Positions 26,566 to 35,163 of a stretch of DNA of 54,204 bases are shown piece by piece (within the stretch, counting starts at the first letter, position 1; every line of letters begins with the position of its first letter). The translations under genes were made by a program, and so were the position numbers. Source of the DNA: Chitinispirillum sp. (GTDB lineage: Bacteria > Fibrobacterota > Chitinivibrionia > Chitinivibrionales > Chitinispirillaceae); NCBI GenBank assembly GCA_007115975.1, contig SKJJ01000131.1, positions 1 through 54,204 on the forward strand, read 5' to 3'. The notes under the pieces were generated by a model. That model was not told the DNA's origin. It worked only from the letters and a program-made list of their open reading frames with translations, and made no database searches.

Positions 26566-27435
26566 TTAAACAGCAGTAAGGAGATCAAATATACGCAGCA
26601 TATCGTCCTTATTATAGTACTCTATCTCAACTTTTCCCTTATCCCCGGAAGCACCGGTTTTTACTTTTACCGAAGTTCCAAATTTATACTGAAGTTTCTC
26701 AAGAACATGAGCAAGGTCGGGATCAACAGGAGTTTGCTTGGCTGGTTTTAGCCTCTTATTCTCTTTCTGTTTTTGAATCTGCTTTTCGATATCACGAACC
26801 GAAAGTTTTTCACTTACAATCATTTTTGCCAGGTCCAACTGTTGTTCTGGTGATTCAAGTGCCAACAGAGCCCGGGCATGCCCCATACTCAACGCATTTT
26901 TCCGTACCATAGTCTGGATTTCTTCAGGTAAGTTGAGCAACCGCATGCTGTTAGTGATAACAGTTCTGCTTTTGCCAATCTGTTTTGAGAGTTGATCATG
27001 GGTATAATCATATTCAAGGATCAGTTTCTGATAGCTTATCGCCTTTTCAATCTCATTAAGTTCCTCGCGCTGAATATTCTCTACAAGCGCCAATTCAAGC
27101 ATCTCCCGATCACTTACTTTAGTCTTTATGATACATGGAAGTTTGTCTCTTTGGAGAAATTTAAAGGCACGAAAACGTCTTTCACCGGATATTATCTCAT
27201 ATCGATCACCAGTTTTTCGCAGCACAACAGGTTGAAGAAGTCCCTGGTTTTCTATACTCCTGGCCAAGCCTTCAATCTCTGTTTCATCAAAATCGGTTCT
27301 GGGCTGAAAGGGATTAGTATGCACTGCATCAATATCAACATAGGAGAGATCTTTTTCATTATTGCTGATTGTTTCATCAGTTTCGGTGGGTATAAGGTTT
27401 GATAATCCTCTGCCTAACGCCTTACGCTTGTTCAT
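26566..27435 (-). CDS. parB: Chromosome-partitioning protein ParB (Spo0J)
   Basis: The 289-aa protein begins MNKRKALGRGLSNLIP, the usual ParA-contacting start. The ParB/Srx CTP-binding domain follows (PFQPRTDFDETEIEGLARSI, then SGERRFRAF, about 40-125), then the helix-turn-helix DNA-binding part (IGKSRTVITNSMRLLNLP, about 155-175) and a C-terminal dimerisation domain (SGDKGKVEIEYYNKDDMLRI). It binds parS, spreads as a CTP-dependent clamp and loads SMC. Two parS-type sites in this window (29069 and 30982) are its likely targets. The start codon overlaps the 3' end of parA by 14 bases. Confidence 0.97.
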   Translation of the reverse strand: MNKRKALGRGLSNLIPTETDETISNNEKDLSYVDIDAVHTNPFQPRTDFDETEIEGLARSIENQGLLQPVVLRKTGDRYEIISGERRFRAFKFLQRDKLPCIIKTKVSDREMLELALVENIQREELNEIEKAISYQKLILEYDYTHDQLSKQIGKSRTVITNSMRLLNLPEEIQTMVRKNALSMGHARALLALESPEQQLDLAKMIVSEKLSVRDIEKQIQKQKENKRLKPAKQTPVDPDLAHVLEKLQYKFGTSVKVKTGASGDKGKVEIEYYNKDDMLRIFDLLTAV

Positions 27436-28210
27436 TCTGCATTATTTCCTTAGCTAAATTGAGATAGTTTTCTGCACCTGAAGACATAATATCATACAAA
27501 ATTATGGGTTTTGCAAAAGATGGAGCCTCACTAAGCTTTACATTTCTATTTACCACAGACTCAAATACCCGTCCCGAGAAGCAGCCACGCACATCCTCAG
27601 CCACCTGTCTGGAGAGATTCAATCTTCCATCGAACATCGTAAGCAGTGCTCCTTCGATAACCAGTTTGGAGTTAAGATTCTTCTGCACCAGATGAACGGT
27701 GTTAAGCAGCTCTGCAAGACCTTCCAATGCATAGTATTCACACTGGATGGGAATCAATACAGAATCTGCAGCAGTAAGAACATTCACCGTTAAAAGCCCA
27801 AGTGATGGAGGGGAGTCAATTATGACATACTGATACTCATCCTTCACGGCTTCAATTGCAGAGAGGAGTCTTTTTTCCCTGGCAATGGAGTTAACAAGTT
27901 CAACCTCTGCAGCAGCCAGATCGGGGCTTGATGGAGCAATATCAAGAAATTCCATATAGGAGCTGCGGATGCGAATATCAGCGATTCCTATACTATTGCC
28001 CCTCTTTTTCCTGCCGGTAATTACATCATACATGGAGTGTTCCAACTCATTTTTCTCTATTCCAAAACCAGTTGTAGCGTTGGATTGGGGATCCATGTCA
28101 ATGATAAGCGTTTTTCTCTCAGCAACAGAAAGGCATGCTGAAAGGTTAATGGACGTTGTTGTTTTACCAACGCCGCCCTTTTGGTTACAGACCGCTATAA
28201 TCCTTCCCAC
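27422..28210 (-). CDS. parA: Chromosome-partitioning ATPase ParA (Soj)
   Basis: This 262-aa ParA has the deviant Walker A NQKGGVGKTTTSINL (about 8-22), the switch region DMDPQSNATTGFG, and Walker B IIDSPPSLGLLTVNVL. The start is likely GTG at 28210: AGAGG sits six bases before it, whereas the GTG at 28216 would abut that site. ParA dimers bind DNA non-specifically and are stripped off by ParB, moving origins apart. A consensus DnaA box lies 32 bases upstream of the start codon (28242-28250), which may link its expression to replication initiation. Confidence 0.96.
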   Translation of the reverse strand: MGRIIAVCNQKGGVGKTTTSINLSACLSVAERKTLIIDMDPQSNATTGFGIEKNELEHSMYDVITGRKKRGNSIGIADIRIRSSYMEFLDIAPSSPDLAAAEVELVNSIAREKRLLSAIEAVKDEYQYVIIDSPPSLGLLTVNVLTAADSVLIPIQCEYYALEGLAELLNTVHLVQKNLNSKLVIEGALLTMFDGRLNLSRQVAEDVRGCFSGRVFESVVNRNVKLSEAPSFAKPIILYDIMSSGAENYLNLAKEIMQNEQA

Positions 28211-28241
28211 ACACACCTCTTTTTACTACTTTGTTCACAGG

Positions 28242-28250
28242 TTATCCACA
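28242..28250 (+). promoter_or_regulatory. DnaA box upstream of parA
   Basis: TTATCCACA matches the consensus 9-mer exactly. It is in the 159-base spacer between parA and rsmG. A single box could be a DnaA-regulated promoter site, not an origin; the origin candidate with several boxes is between dnaA and dnaN. Confidence 0.75.
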
Positions 28251-28369
28251 CCCTAACACTAGAGTGTTAATAGTATGTGGCTTAAACATAAATAACAGCA
28301 AAATCAACATCTTACACCAATCGCCATTGTTTTTTAGTGTATTTTAATCAATCTTTATCAACGATATAC

Positions 28370-29053
28370 TTACTCACATGTCTCCAGTGAAACCAGATTC
28401 AAACCAAGGATCTGATTACCGAGATCATACTCTGCTATTTCTCTGATCTTGATTCCATCGGTCTGTTTGTTATTGGTTATAAAATCCAGTTCTGAGGTAA
28501 ATTTCTTGGTTTTAAAGGTATACATACTTCCATCCGGTTTTACCAGTGGTTTGGCGAGCTGAGAGAATTTCTGAAGAGATCCGAAACCTCTGCTTATAAC
28601 ATAATCAAACTTTTTTTCACCGCCCTCATATCGCTCGACTTTTCCATTAAACACTTCCACATTCTCAAGTTGCAGGTGTTTGTTTACCTCTTTAAGAAAG
28701 GTGGCTTTTTTGCGATTTGATTCAGCCAGGACGAACGAGAGATCAGGTCTGAATATTCTTATAGGAATTGAAGGAAACCCCCCGCCTGCGCCGATATCAA
28801 GTATAACGGCATTTTTCTTGAATCCAAACAGAAGAAGAGGCTGAAGTGAATCACAGAAGTGACGCAGAAACACTGTGGGCTCATCGTTCTTGGAGATCAA
28901 ACCGGCGGCATCATTCCATTTATACAGCAGACAAATGTAATTGAGTATCTGCTCTCTTTGGTCCATCTCCGGAGTCAGTCCCAGGCGTTCCAGCACTTTG
29001 AGTTCATACGCTTCTTTTGCACGTCCAAGAAATGGTTTCATTACAGCATCCAT
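28370..29053 (-). CDS. rsmG: 16S rRNA m7G527 methyltransferase RsmG (GidB)
   Basis: The 227-aa protein has the SAM motif VILDIGAGGGFPSIPIRI (about 83-100), the YKWNDAAGLISKND region (like LyKWNkviNLTaI) and VISRGFGSLQKF. It methylates N7 of G527 in 16S rRNA. Loss in other bacteria gives low-level streptomycin resistance. It starts 12 bases after the mnmG stop and is followed by parA, the standard order. A parS site covers the end of the preceding gene. Confidence 0.96.
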   Translation of the reverse strand: MDAVMKPFLGRAKEAYELKVLERLGLTPEMDQREQILNYICLLYKWNDAAGLISKNDEPTVFLRHFCDSLQPLLLFGFKKNAVILDIGAGGGFPSIPIRIFRPDLSFVLAESNRKKATFLKEVNKHLQLENVEVFNGKVERYEGGEKKFDYVISRGFGSLQKFSQLAKPLVKPDGSMYTFKTKKFTSELDFITNNKQTDGIKIREIAEYDLGNQILGLNLVSLETCE

Positions 29054-29064
29054 AAGTTTTATTC

Positions 29065-30972
29065 CTATTGTTTCACGTGAAACGATCTGGTTATTCTTTG
29101 TTTCGATATATACAGTGCCAAAAGAGATATATCCGCAGGTGTAACTCCCGAAATTCTGGAGGCTGCGGCCAGTGTACGCGGTCTTACAGTATCCATTTTT
29201 ACTTTTGACTCAATCAGCAGACCCGCAATAGACCCATAATCAAACTCTTCCGGTATTACTGTCTCTTCAAGCCTTCTCATTTTTTCTATTTCATTTAACT
29301 GTTTTTGTACGAATCCCTCATATTTGACATCAGATTCCACACTTAGAAAAAGATATCTGTTTTGGCTGAGTTCCTCAACCAACTCTTTCTCTTGGCACCC
29401 TGGATCCTCTTTTCTCTTTTCAATGCAACCAATAATATGTTGCAGTGAGACAGACGGCCTCTTTAAAAGTTCTGCTGCCCTGATTCTGTTTTTTATCTGC
29501 TGCCCTGTTGCATCACAACACTCTGAAGGATCAATCCTTGACCATCCCAGCCATTCTATGACCCTTCTCTTTTTCTCCCACGCCTTGAGTCTCTTTTCAA
29601 ATTTATCCTTTGAAATGAACCCTTTTTCGAATGCTTTGGGCATTAACCGCTCATCACAGTTATCCTGCCGTAAGAGAAGCCGGTATTCAGCCCTTGAGGT
29701 AAACATTCGGTACGGCTCTTCAGTCCCTTTCATAATGAGATCATCAATAAGAACACCGGTGTAAGAAGTGTCCCTTCCCAACACCATATCCCCCTCCTGT
29801 ACTATGGTAAGTGCGGCATTCATACCGGCAATAAGCCCCTGACACCCGGCCTCCTCATATCCGGAGGTTCCGTTTATCTGACCTGCGAAATACAATCTGT
29901 TAACAAACTTTGACTCAAGTGTCGGCTTTAACTGAAGAGGTTGAAAATAGTCGTATTCGATACCATATCCGGGCCGTAAAATTCGGGCTTTTTGCAACCC
30001 ATCCACACTTCTTACCATCTTTTGCTGTACATCAAGGGGCAAAGAGGTGGAAAGTCCGTTGAGATAGAACTCTCTGTTCTCAAGGCTTTCTGGTTCTAAA
30101 AATAATGTATGCCCATCTCTTTCTCCAAACCTCTGAACCTTATCTTCAATGGAGGGGCAGTATCGCGGGCCGGTACTGGTTATTTTACCACTATAAAGAG
30201 GTGACCTATCGAGATTATCCTTTATAATTTTATGAGTTAATGCATTCGTTTTGCCATGGTAACAGGCAACCCTGTTTTGTGGAACAGAGGTTGTAAAAAA
30301 TGAGAATGGCCAGGGATTATCATCGCCGGGCTGCAGCGAAAGCCGGGAAAAGTCTACACTTCTTCCATCTATCCTTGGGGATGTGCCGGTTTTTAGTCTT
30401 CCGGACTTTATTCCAAAGTTACCTATCGACTCGCTTAGCCCTGTGGATGCAGGCTCACCGGTTCTTCCAGCAGGGAAATGGCTCAGCCCTATATGTGCAA
30501 CCCCGTTTAGAAAAGTGCCGGTAGCTACTATTACTGCTTTGGCTTTTATTATCTCACCGGTTTCGGTTTTAACCCCCACAACAGAGCCGTTCTTTTCCAT
30601 TATATCTACAACCATTGTCTGGAACACTGCTATATTTTCACACTGTTCGATCTCCTGCCGTGCCACCTTTTTGTAGAGATTTTTATCTGCCTGTGCCCTG
30701 TTTCCCCAAACAGCACTACCCTTACTGGCGTTGAGCATTCTGAAATGAATGCCGGCTCTGTCGATAATGGTCCCCATAAGCCCGCCAAGAGCATCTATCT
30801 CACGAACGATATTCCCCTTGGCCACACCTCCGATGGCAGGGTTACAGGACATGTGCCCTATCATATCGATATGTGTGGTTATCAGGAGTACGCTCAACTC
30901 TTTTTTTGAGGCGATGTGAGCAGCCTCTATGCCGGCGTGCCCTCCTCCAACTACAATAATATCAAATTTCAT
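29065..30972 (-). CDS. mnmG: tRNA uridine-5-carboxymethylaminomethyl modification enzyme MnmG (GidA)
   Basis: The 635-aa FAD protein has GGGHAGIEAAHIA (residues 9-21), the MGTIIDRAGIHFRMLNASKG stretch, ATGTFLNGVAHIG, and the conserved GYEEAGCQGLIAGMNAA region. MnmG and MnmE together put the cmnm5 group on U34 of tRNAs reading split codon boxes, using methylene-tetrahydrofolate and glycine. The gene starts 25 bases after mnmE, a spacer filled by a parS site, with AAAGAGAAG just before the ATG. Its last codons (R-S-F-H-V-K-Q) are themselves written by a second parS sequence. Confidence 0.97.
   Translation of the reverse strand: MKFDIIVVGGGHAGIEAAHIASKKELSVLLITTHIDMIGHMSCNPAIGGVAKGNIVREIDALGGLMGTIIDRAGIHFRMLNASKGSAVWGNRAQADKNLYKKVARQEIEQCENIAVFQTMVVDIMEKNGSVVGVKTETGEIIKAKAVIVATGTFLNGVAHIGLSHFPAGRTGEPASTGLSESIGNFGIKSGRLKTGTSPRIDGRSVDFSRLSLQPGDDNPWPFSFFTTSVPQNRVACYHGKTNALTHKIIKDNLDRSPLYSGKITSTGPRYCPSIEDKVQRFGERDGHTLFLEPESLENREFYLNGLSTSLPLDVQQKMVRSVDGLQKARILRPGYGIEYDYFQPLQLKPTLESKFVNRLYFAGQINGTSGYEEAGCQGLIAGMNAALTIVQEGDMVLGRDTSYTGVLIDDLIMKGTEEPYRMFTSRAEYRLLLRQDNCDERLMPKAFEKGFISKDKFEKRLKAWEKKRRVIEWLGWSRIDPSECCDATGQQIKNRIRAAELLKRPSVSLQHIIGCIEKRKEDPGCQEKELVEELSQNRYLFLSVESDVKYEGFVQKQLNEIEKMRRLEETVIPEEFDYGSIAGLLIESKVKMDTVRPRTLAAASRISGVTPADISLLALYISKQRITRSFHVKQ
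29069..29084 (-). promoter_or_regulatory. parS site inside the 3' end of mnmG
   Basis: TGTTTCACGTGAAACG on the plus strand, 15 of 16 bases of the ParB site TGTTTCACGTGAAACA. It encodes the last residues of MnmG (SFHVKQ), showing that the C-terminus is constrained by DNA binding. It is about 7.5 kb from the origin candidate and about 1.6 kb from parB. Confidence 0.9.
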
Positions 30973-30981
30973 ACTTCTCTT

Positions 30982-30997
30982 TGTTTCACGTGAAACA
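30982..30997. promoter_or_regulatory. Perfect parS site between mnmE and mnmG
   Basis: TGTTTCACGTGAAACA, an exact palindromic consensus parS, fills most of the 25-base spacer between mnmE and mnmG. With the site at 29069 it makes a pair 1.9 kb apart, suitable for ParB nucleation close to the origin. Confidence 0.95.
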
Positions 30998-32371
30998 TTA
31001 TTTGCCTATGCAGAATTTATCAAAAATAGTATTTAGTACCTCTTGTGACCCGGTATACCCCAATATCTCTTCTATACTTTGGAGCCCCTGTTTTAAATAA
31101 TACGCCGTAATCTCTTCTCTGGCCAGATTTTCTTTTGCCAGTTCAATATTCTCCACTATTACTTTAACTATATGGTGATGTCGCTCGGTGGTGATAAAAT
31201 CTGGAATCTGAATATCTGCCACCATCTCCTGAATGGTGCCCTTTAATTTATTTTGAACATGGCCGATATTTTCACCCTCTTTTGTGCTAGCAGTTACACA
31301 ATTGATTCCATGTTCCCTGAGCGTTTGTTCCTTGTTATGTTGGTCTCCAAGGTCTATTTTATTGAGAACCACAAATCTGTTTTTTCCCGCTCTTTCTACT
31401 ATTTCAATCTCCTGTTTGCCAAATTTGTTTTCCGCAGACGTAACCCATATAACAATGTTTGATTCCTTTATCTCCTGCCAGGTCCTTTCAATACCCATCT
31501 TCTCAATCTCATCTTCAGTCTCTCTCATCCCAGCACTGTCAGTTATTCTTACTACATTGCCATCTATAATTACCGTTTCAGATATACTGTCACGTGTTGT
31601 CCCGGCTCGGTTATGAACGATTGCCCTGTCATACCCCAGCAGCTTATTGAACAGACTCGATTTCCCTGCATTAACCGGCCCGGCAAGAAGTACCGATACC
31701 CCCTGCTCAAATGTTTTAACCCCCTGGGCCCTTGTACTCTCTATTTCAAGTCTTTGGAGTATGGATTCCAGTGCAGGCAGAATATTGCTCTGTGAATCCT
31801 CTCTGACACTATCCTCCTCACCAAATTCTATTTTAGATTCTATTGCGGTTACAATTTCCAGTATCTCTTTTTTGAAGACCTCCAGATTTTCCCTGCTTTT
31901 TCCTGAGTAAGCCCTTTTTGCCGATTCAAACTGAGCAGAGTTATTGCAATCTATTAAACCTTTTATTGCTTCTGCTTTTAACAGATCCATCTTTCCATTA
32001 CAAAACGCCCGTCTGGTAAACTCCCCCGGGGATGCTCCAACCGCTCCGTTTTTTAAGATGTGTTCACCAAGAAGTTTTATTATTACCGGTCCGCCATGAC
32101 ATATTATCTCAACCATATCTTCACCGGTAAAAGAGCGTGGTGCCATATATTTAATTGCAGTTACCTCATCAATTATTCCAGTGTTTTCGTCCCTGACAGT
32201 ATACAGAAGAATAGTTCTTTCTGCCTGTTCCCTGAACCTTTTTTTTTCACCGACTATTTTTTCAAACACAGTAAATGCTTCTTCTCCCGATATTCTGAAT
32301 ACCGAAAGTGCTCCTTTACCCTGGGGAGTTGCGAGCGCTGCGATTGTTTTTTCTTTTTTTTTCATATACAT
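30998..32371 (-). CDS. mnmE: tRNA modification GTPase MnmE (TrmE)
   Basis: At 457 aa it matches the family: an N-terminal tetrahydrofolate-binding domain (IAALATPQGKGALSVFRISG, about 9-28), helical segments and an inserted G domain with G1 GPVNAGKSS, G2/G3 GTTRDS and DSAGMRE, and G4 LNKIDL. The C-terminus is FCIGK, the conserved CIGK end. It works with MnmG on U34 of tRNA. Start codon could be ATG 32371 or ATG 32365; both lie just behind a strong terminator hairpin (32373-32408), so there is no free ribosome-binding site in the usual place. See findings. Confidence 0.95.
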   Translation of the reverse strand: MYMKKKEKTIAALATPQGKGALSVFRISGEEAFTVFEKIVGEKKRFREQAERTILLYTVRDENTGIIDEVTAIKYMAPRSFTGEDMVEIICHGGPVIIKLLGEHILKNGAVGASPGEFTRRAFCNGKMDLLKAEAIKGLIDCNNSAQFESAKRAYSGKSRENLEVFKKEILEIVTAIESKIEFGEEDSVREDSQSNILPALESILQRLEIESTRAQGVKTFEQGVSVLLAGPVNAGKSSLFNKLLGYDRAIVHNRAGTTRDSISETVIIDGNVVRITDSAGMRETEDEIEKMGIERTWQEIKESNIVIWVTSAENKFGKQEIEIVERAGKNRFVVLNKIDLGDQHNKEQTLREHGINCVTASTKEGENIGHVQNKLKGTIQEMVADIQIPDFITTERHHHIVKVIVENIELAKENLAREEITAYYLKQGLQSIEEILGYTGSQEVLNTIFDKFCIGK

Positions 32372-32372
32372 A

Positions 32373-32408
32373 GAAAAGGGCCGTCCGGAACTATTTCCAG
32401 ACGGCCCT
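32373..32408 (-). terminator. Terminator hairpin after yidC, almost touching the mnmE start
   Basis: On the minus strand AGGGCCGTCTGGAA (32408-32395), a 4-base loop (ATAG), TTCCGGACGGCCCT (32390-32377), then TTTTC. The 14-bp stem has one mismatch. It is 15 bases after the yidC stop and ends one or two bases before the first ATG of mnmE. Confidence 0.92.
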
Positions 32409-32422
32409 TTATGGAGAATTAT

Positions 32423-34204
32423 CTATCTTTTTACAGTCTTAAGCTTCTGGTTTGCTTTAACCGTCATTTCAGGTATTACCGCTTTTTTCTTTCCAAGAAT
32501 ATATTGCTGAATCAACTGTATTCCACTTGATGTTGTCCAGTACAACACCAATCCTGCCGGAAAATTATTAAACAATACCAGCATGAACAGGGGCATAAAG
32601 TAGATCATTGCCTTTTGATTGGGATCCTTTATGGTCATCTTATTCTGAAAGTAGGTGAGTACAGCCATGGCAATAGGTAAAAGTGCCAGACTGCTTCCAT
32701 AAATAGGAATATCAAACGGCAATGATATAAGACTTTCAGGTTGTGAAAGATCTTTTATCCATGGTAATAAAAACGTTCCGGCTCCCCTTAATTCTATAGC
32801 TTTTCTCAAAACCACAAAAAGTGCTATAAATATCGGCATCTGGAGGAACATCGGAAGACATCCCGGATTCAGAGGATTTATCCCTTCGGCCTTGTACAGT
32901 GCCATCAGCTCGGTATTCATCTTCTGTGGATTGCTTTTATACTTTTGTCTCAGAGCATTTATCTTTGGCTGAACATCTTTCATTCTGTTCATGGACTTTG
33001 TGCTGCTGTGAGTTAAGGGGTAGGTTATGATCCTGGTCAAAAGCGTTAACGCAAGAATTGCCACTCCATAGTCCTTAACAATGCTCTGCAGAAACAGAAG
33101 CACTCTGAGAATAAATTCTGCTACCGGCGGAAACCACACATCTGCCCAGAAGAAAACTCTTGTCCACCCTAAGACCGGAAACAGAATTTTTTCGAAAAGT
33201 TCTCCATGGCTGCTCAATTCACTATAACTGGTTGGTCCGGCAAATATAAAATTGTTGAGTCTGTTACTTTCAGCAAACGTATGATAGCTTAAGGAAAAGA
33301 CCGTCTCCTTTACTGTCTTATTACTGCTTTCATCTTTGTTTTCTATCTCAAAAGAGTTGATATATAACTCTTTTTCCCGTACATTTTCTGAAATGAGGTT
33401 TATAAAGAAATATTTAGAGGTGGTTCCAAGCCATTTGTAACGCCCGGAGAGCTCATCACTCTCCTTGATATGACTAACACTGTTGCCATCAAAAAAATGA
33501 ACCCTTCTCTGTTCAACAGGTGCACCAATTCCACCCGCTGATTTTTCGGACTCCTCTATTCCTCCAAGCCACCCAACAGTTACTCTGCTTCCCTGAAGAT
33601 CATCACCCTTTATATCGTATCCTATCTTGTAAGATTCATTACTAAAGGTAAAAATCTTTTGAACACTGCTGCCTGTTGTGACTTCTGCTTGCATGGTTAA
33701 TACAAACGGTTCATCTTCAACAACAATATGCCTTTTTTCCTGATCCACAACGGAAAAACTCTTTTTATCAAAACTTTGATTGTTAATGGATAACTGTGCA
33801 CCGCCTTCACTCTCTTCAGGAAGGATGTTTATGTATTCACCATCGGAAAGATAGTCCTTCATCTCTATTGATAGTATTCTGCCACCTTCAGTGGTGAGGG
33901 TGACAATCATCTTGTCTGTTTCCACCTTTATTGTATCGGTAAGGGCAGGTTCATTCTCTTCACCAAGTGGCTGTTGCTGTTGAGAAACGGTCTGATGGTC
34001 TGTTGGTTGTTCCTTGGTTGGCTGAACTGTCGCGCCAATCTCTTGCTTCTCTTTTTGCTTCTCTACCTGCTCCTGATAGGGTTCATAGGGCTGGTTAAGA
34101 ATTTTTTCGGAGTATAACCTGTTCCATGTTTCGCTGTTGAAAAACAGAACCGTTAACATTATCAGAACAAATGCCAACAACGTATTTTTATTCACTTTTT
34201 TCAC
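32423..34204 (-). CDS. yidC: Membrane protein insertase YidC
   Basis: The 593-aa protein has an N-terminal signal-anchor helix (residues 8-24), a Gln/Glu-rich spacer (40-80), a large periplasmic beta domain (about 85-355) and the five-helix insertase domain (about 365-575). That domain has YGVAILALTLLTRIITYPLTHSS, MNRMKDVQPKINALRQKY, GCLPMFLQMPIFIALF and LFNNFPAGLVLYWTTS. The insertase Arg is in TLLTRIITY. The large periplasmic domain marks the Gram-negative type. The start overlaps the end of yidD by 17 bases. It inserts membrane proteins alone or with SecYEG. Confidence 0.97.
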   Translation of the reverse strand: MKKVNKNTLLAFVLIMLTVLFFNSETWNRLYSEKILNQPYEPYQEQVEKQKEKQEIGATVQPTKEQPTDHQTVSQQQQPLGEENEPALTDTIKVETDKMIVTLTTEGGRILSIEMKDYLSDGEYINILPEESEGGAQLSINNQSFDKKSFSVVDQEKRHIVVEDEPFVLTMQAEVTTGSSVQKIFTFSNESYKIGYDIKGDDLQGSRVTVGWLGGIEESEKSAGGIGAPVEQRRVHFFDGNSVSHIKESDELSGRYKWLGTTSKYFFINLISENVREKELYINSFEIENKDESSNKTVKETVFSLSYHTFAESNRLNNFIFAGPTSYSELSSHGELFEKILFPVLGWTRVFFWADVWFPPVAEFILRVLLFLQSIVKDYGVAILALTLLTRIITYPLTHSSTKSMNRMKDVQPKINALRQKYKSNPQKMNTELMALYKAEGINPLNPGCLPMFLQMPIFIALFVVLRKAIELRGAGTFLLPWIKDLSQPESLISLPFDIPIYGSSLALLPIAMAVLTYFQNKMTIKDPNQKAMIYFMPLFMLVLFNNFPAGLVLYWTTSSGIQLIQQYILGKKKAVIPEMTVKANQKLKTVKR

Positions 34205-34454
34205 CTTTCATTGCATTATTATCTCTTAAAACAGGATCATATCCACCCCTTGAAAAGGGATTACATCTTACAACTCTCCAAATGATTTTAGGTATAGCCA
34301 TCAAAACAGGCATCGATATAATTGCATCCCGTGCATATACGGAGCACGACGGTTCAAAGCGGCATACTGCCTGTTTCATAAAAAAGAGCGTTTTTCCAAA
34401 CTGTATAGTAAAATAGGTACCATCTGCTACCTTTTTTTTAATTCTTGCTGCCAT
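34188..34454 (-). CDS. yidD: Membrane protein insertion efficiency factor YidD
   Basis: The small 88-aa protein has the family signature CRFEPSCSVYARDAI and ends VVRCNPFSRGGYDPV. YidD supports YidC-dependent insertion at the inner membrane face. The start at ATG 34454 is chosen for its AAGAG upstream; a GTG at 34466 is also possible. Either way the gene overlaps the rnpA end (28 bases from ATG 34454) and its own stop lies 17 bases inside yidC. Compared with typical YidD (about 70 aa) there is an extra basic N-terminal stretch. Confidence 0.9.
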   Translation of the reverse strand: MAARIKKKVADGTYFTIQFGKTLFFMKQAVCRFEPSCSVYARDAIISMPVLMAIPKIIWRVVRCNPFSRGGYDPVLRDNNAMKGEKSE

Positions 34455-34825
34455 TTGTTGTAACACTCTTTTGAAATCTCGCTTTTCTCTTTATCTAATT
34501 CTGGTCTGGGCTTTATGAGGACATCAAAAAAGGGAGGTATATTTAATCTGTTATTACGAAATAGTTCTCTTGAAATTCTCTTTAATTTATTCCGTTTTAC
34601 AGCATTTCCTGTTCTTCTAGATACAATGACCCCTAATCGGTCACTGTTCAGGCTGTTTTTTTTGAAGATAATAGTAAAGGACGGGCATTTAACTCTATGC
34701 CCGGTTTTCAACAGATCGGATATAGCTGATTTGCTTTTGATTTTCGAAAAAAAATCAAATGTTTTTGAATCCAGTTTTGGCACCTCCCCAGGCACCACTA
34801 ACCCGGTAATCTGTTTGAGCTGCAC
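34427..34825 (-). CDS. rnpA: Ribonuclease P protein component RnpA
   Basis: The 132-aa protein carries the RnpA core: FTIIFKKNSLNSDRLGVIVSRRTGNAVKRNKLKRISRELFR in shortened form, that is RLGVIVSRR plus the RNKLKR motif. It binds the RNA subunit and helps process the 5' ends of pre-tRNA. The start is GTG at 34825; I could not find a clear ribosome-binding site, and a shorter start is possible since residues 1-20 (MQLKQITGLVVPGEVPK) are not typical. It follows rpmH by 20 bases. Confidence 0.92.
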   Translation of the reverse strand: MQLKQITGLVVPGEVPKLDSKTFDFFSKIKSKSAISDLLKTGHRVKCPSFTIIFKKNSLNSDRLGVIVSRRTGNAVKRNKLKRISRELFRNNRLNIPPFFDVLIKPRPELDKEKSEISKECYNKWQQELKKR

Positions 34826-34845
34826 AATAAGTTTCTTTTAAAAAA

Positions 34846-34992
34846 TTACATTGAATCAGAAACTGTCAGCCTTTTTCTTCCCTTGGCCCTTCTGCTCTTC
34901 AATACTTTTCTTCCGTTTGCAGTAGCCATTCTTTCCCTAAATCCGTGCTTATTAACCCTTTTTCTCTTTGAGGGCTGAAAAGTCCTTTTCAT
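34846..34992 (-). CDS. rpmH: 50S ribosomal protein L34
   Basis: The 48-aa protein is [18 protein letters not shown] at its start and continues with [24 protein letters not shown], an unmistakable L34. AAGGAG precedes the ATG by six bases (34992). It heads the origin-proximal minus-strand operon with rnpA 20 bases downstream. The last residues (TVSDSM) extend a few positions beyond the usual C-terminus. Confidence 0.98.
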   Translation of the reverse strand: MKRTFQPSKRKRVNKHGFRERMATANGRKVLKSRRAKGRKRLTVSDSM

Positions 34993-35163
34993 ATCTACTC
35001 CTTAATAAAGAAAACAGTAAAAATGATTTATATATCATTTTTTGTCAAATATATTTTGCAATATCTCTCTTTTTCATTTTTCCCCTTTTATTCCCAACGA
35101 AGTATATTTAGATTTCTTTGTATACCTAAATTTATCATTATTTAATGTTTAAGTCCATCTCCT
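34993..35163. promoter_or_regulatory. Divergent promoter region between rpmH and dnaA
   Basis: This 171-base AT-rich spacer must carry the promoters of the rpmH operon and of dnaA. TATACC (about 35121-35126) and several TATATA-like hexamers are present. I find no consensus DnaA box, unlike the dnaA-dnaN spacer. Confidence 0.6.
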
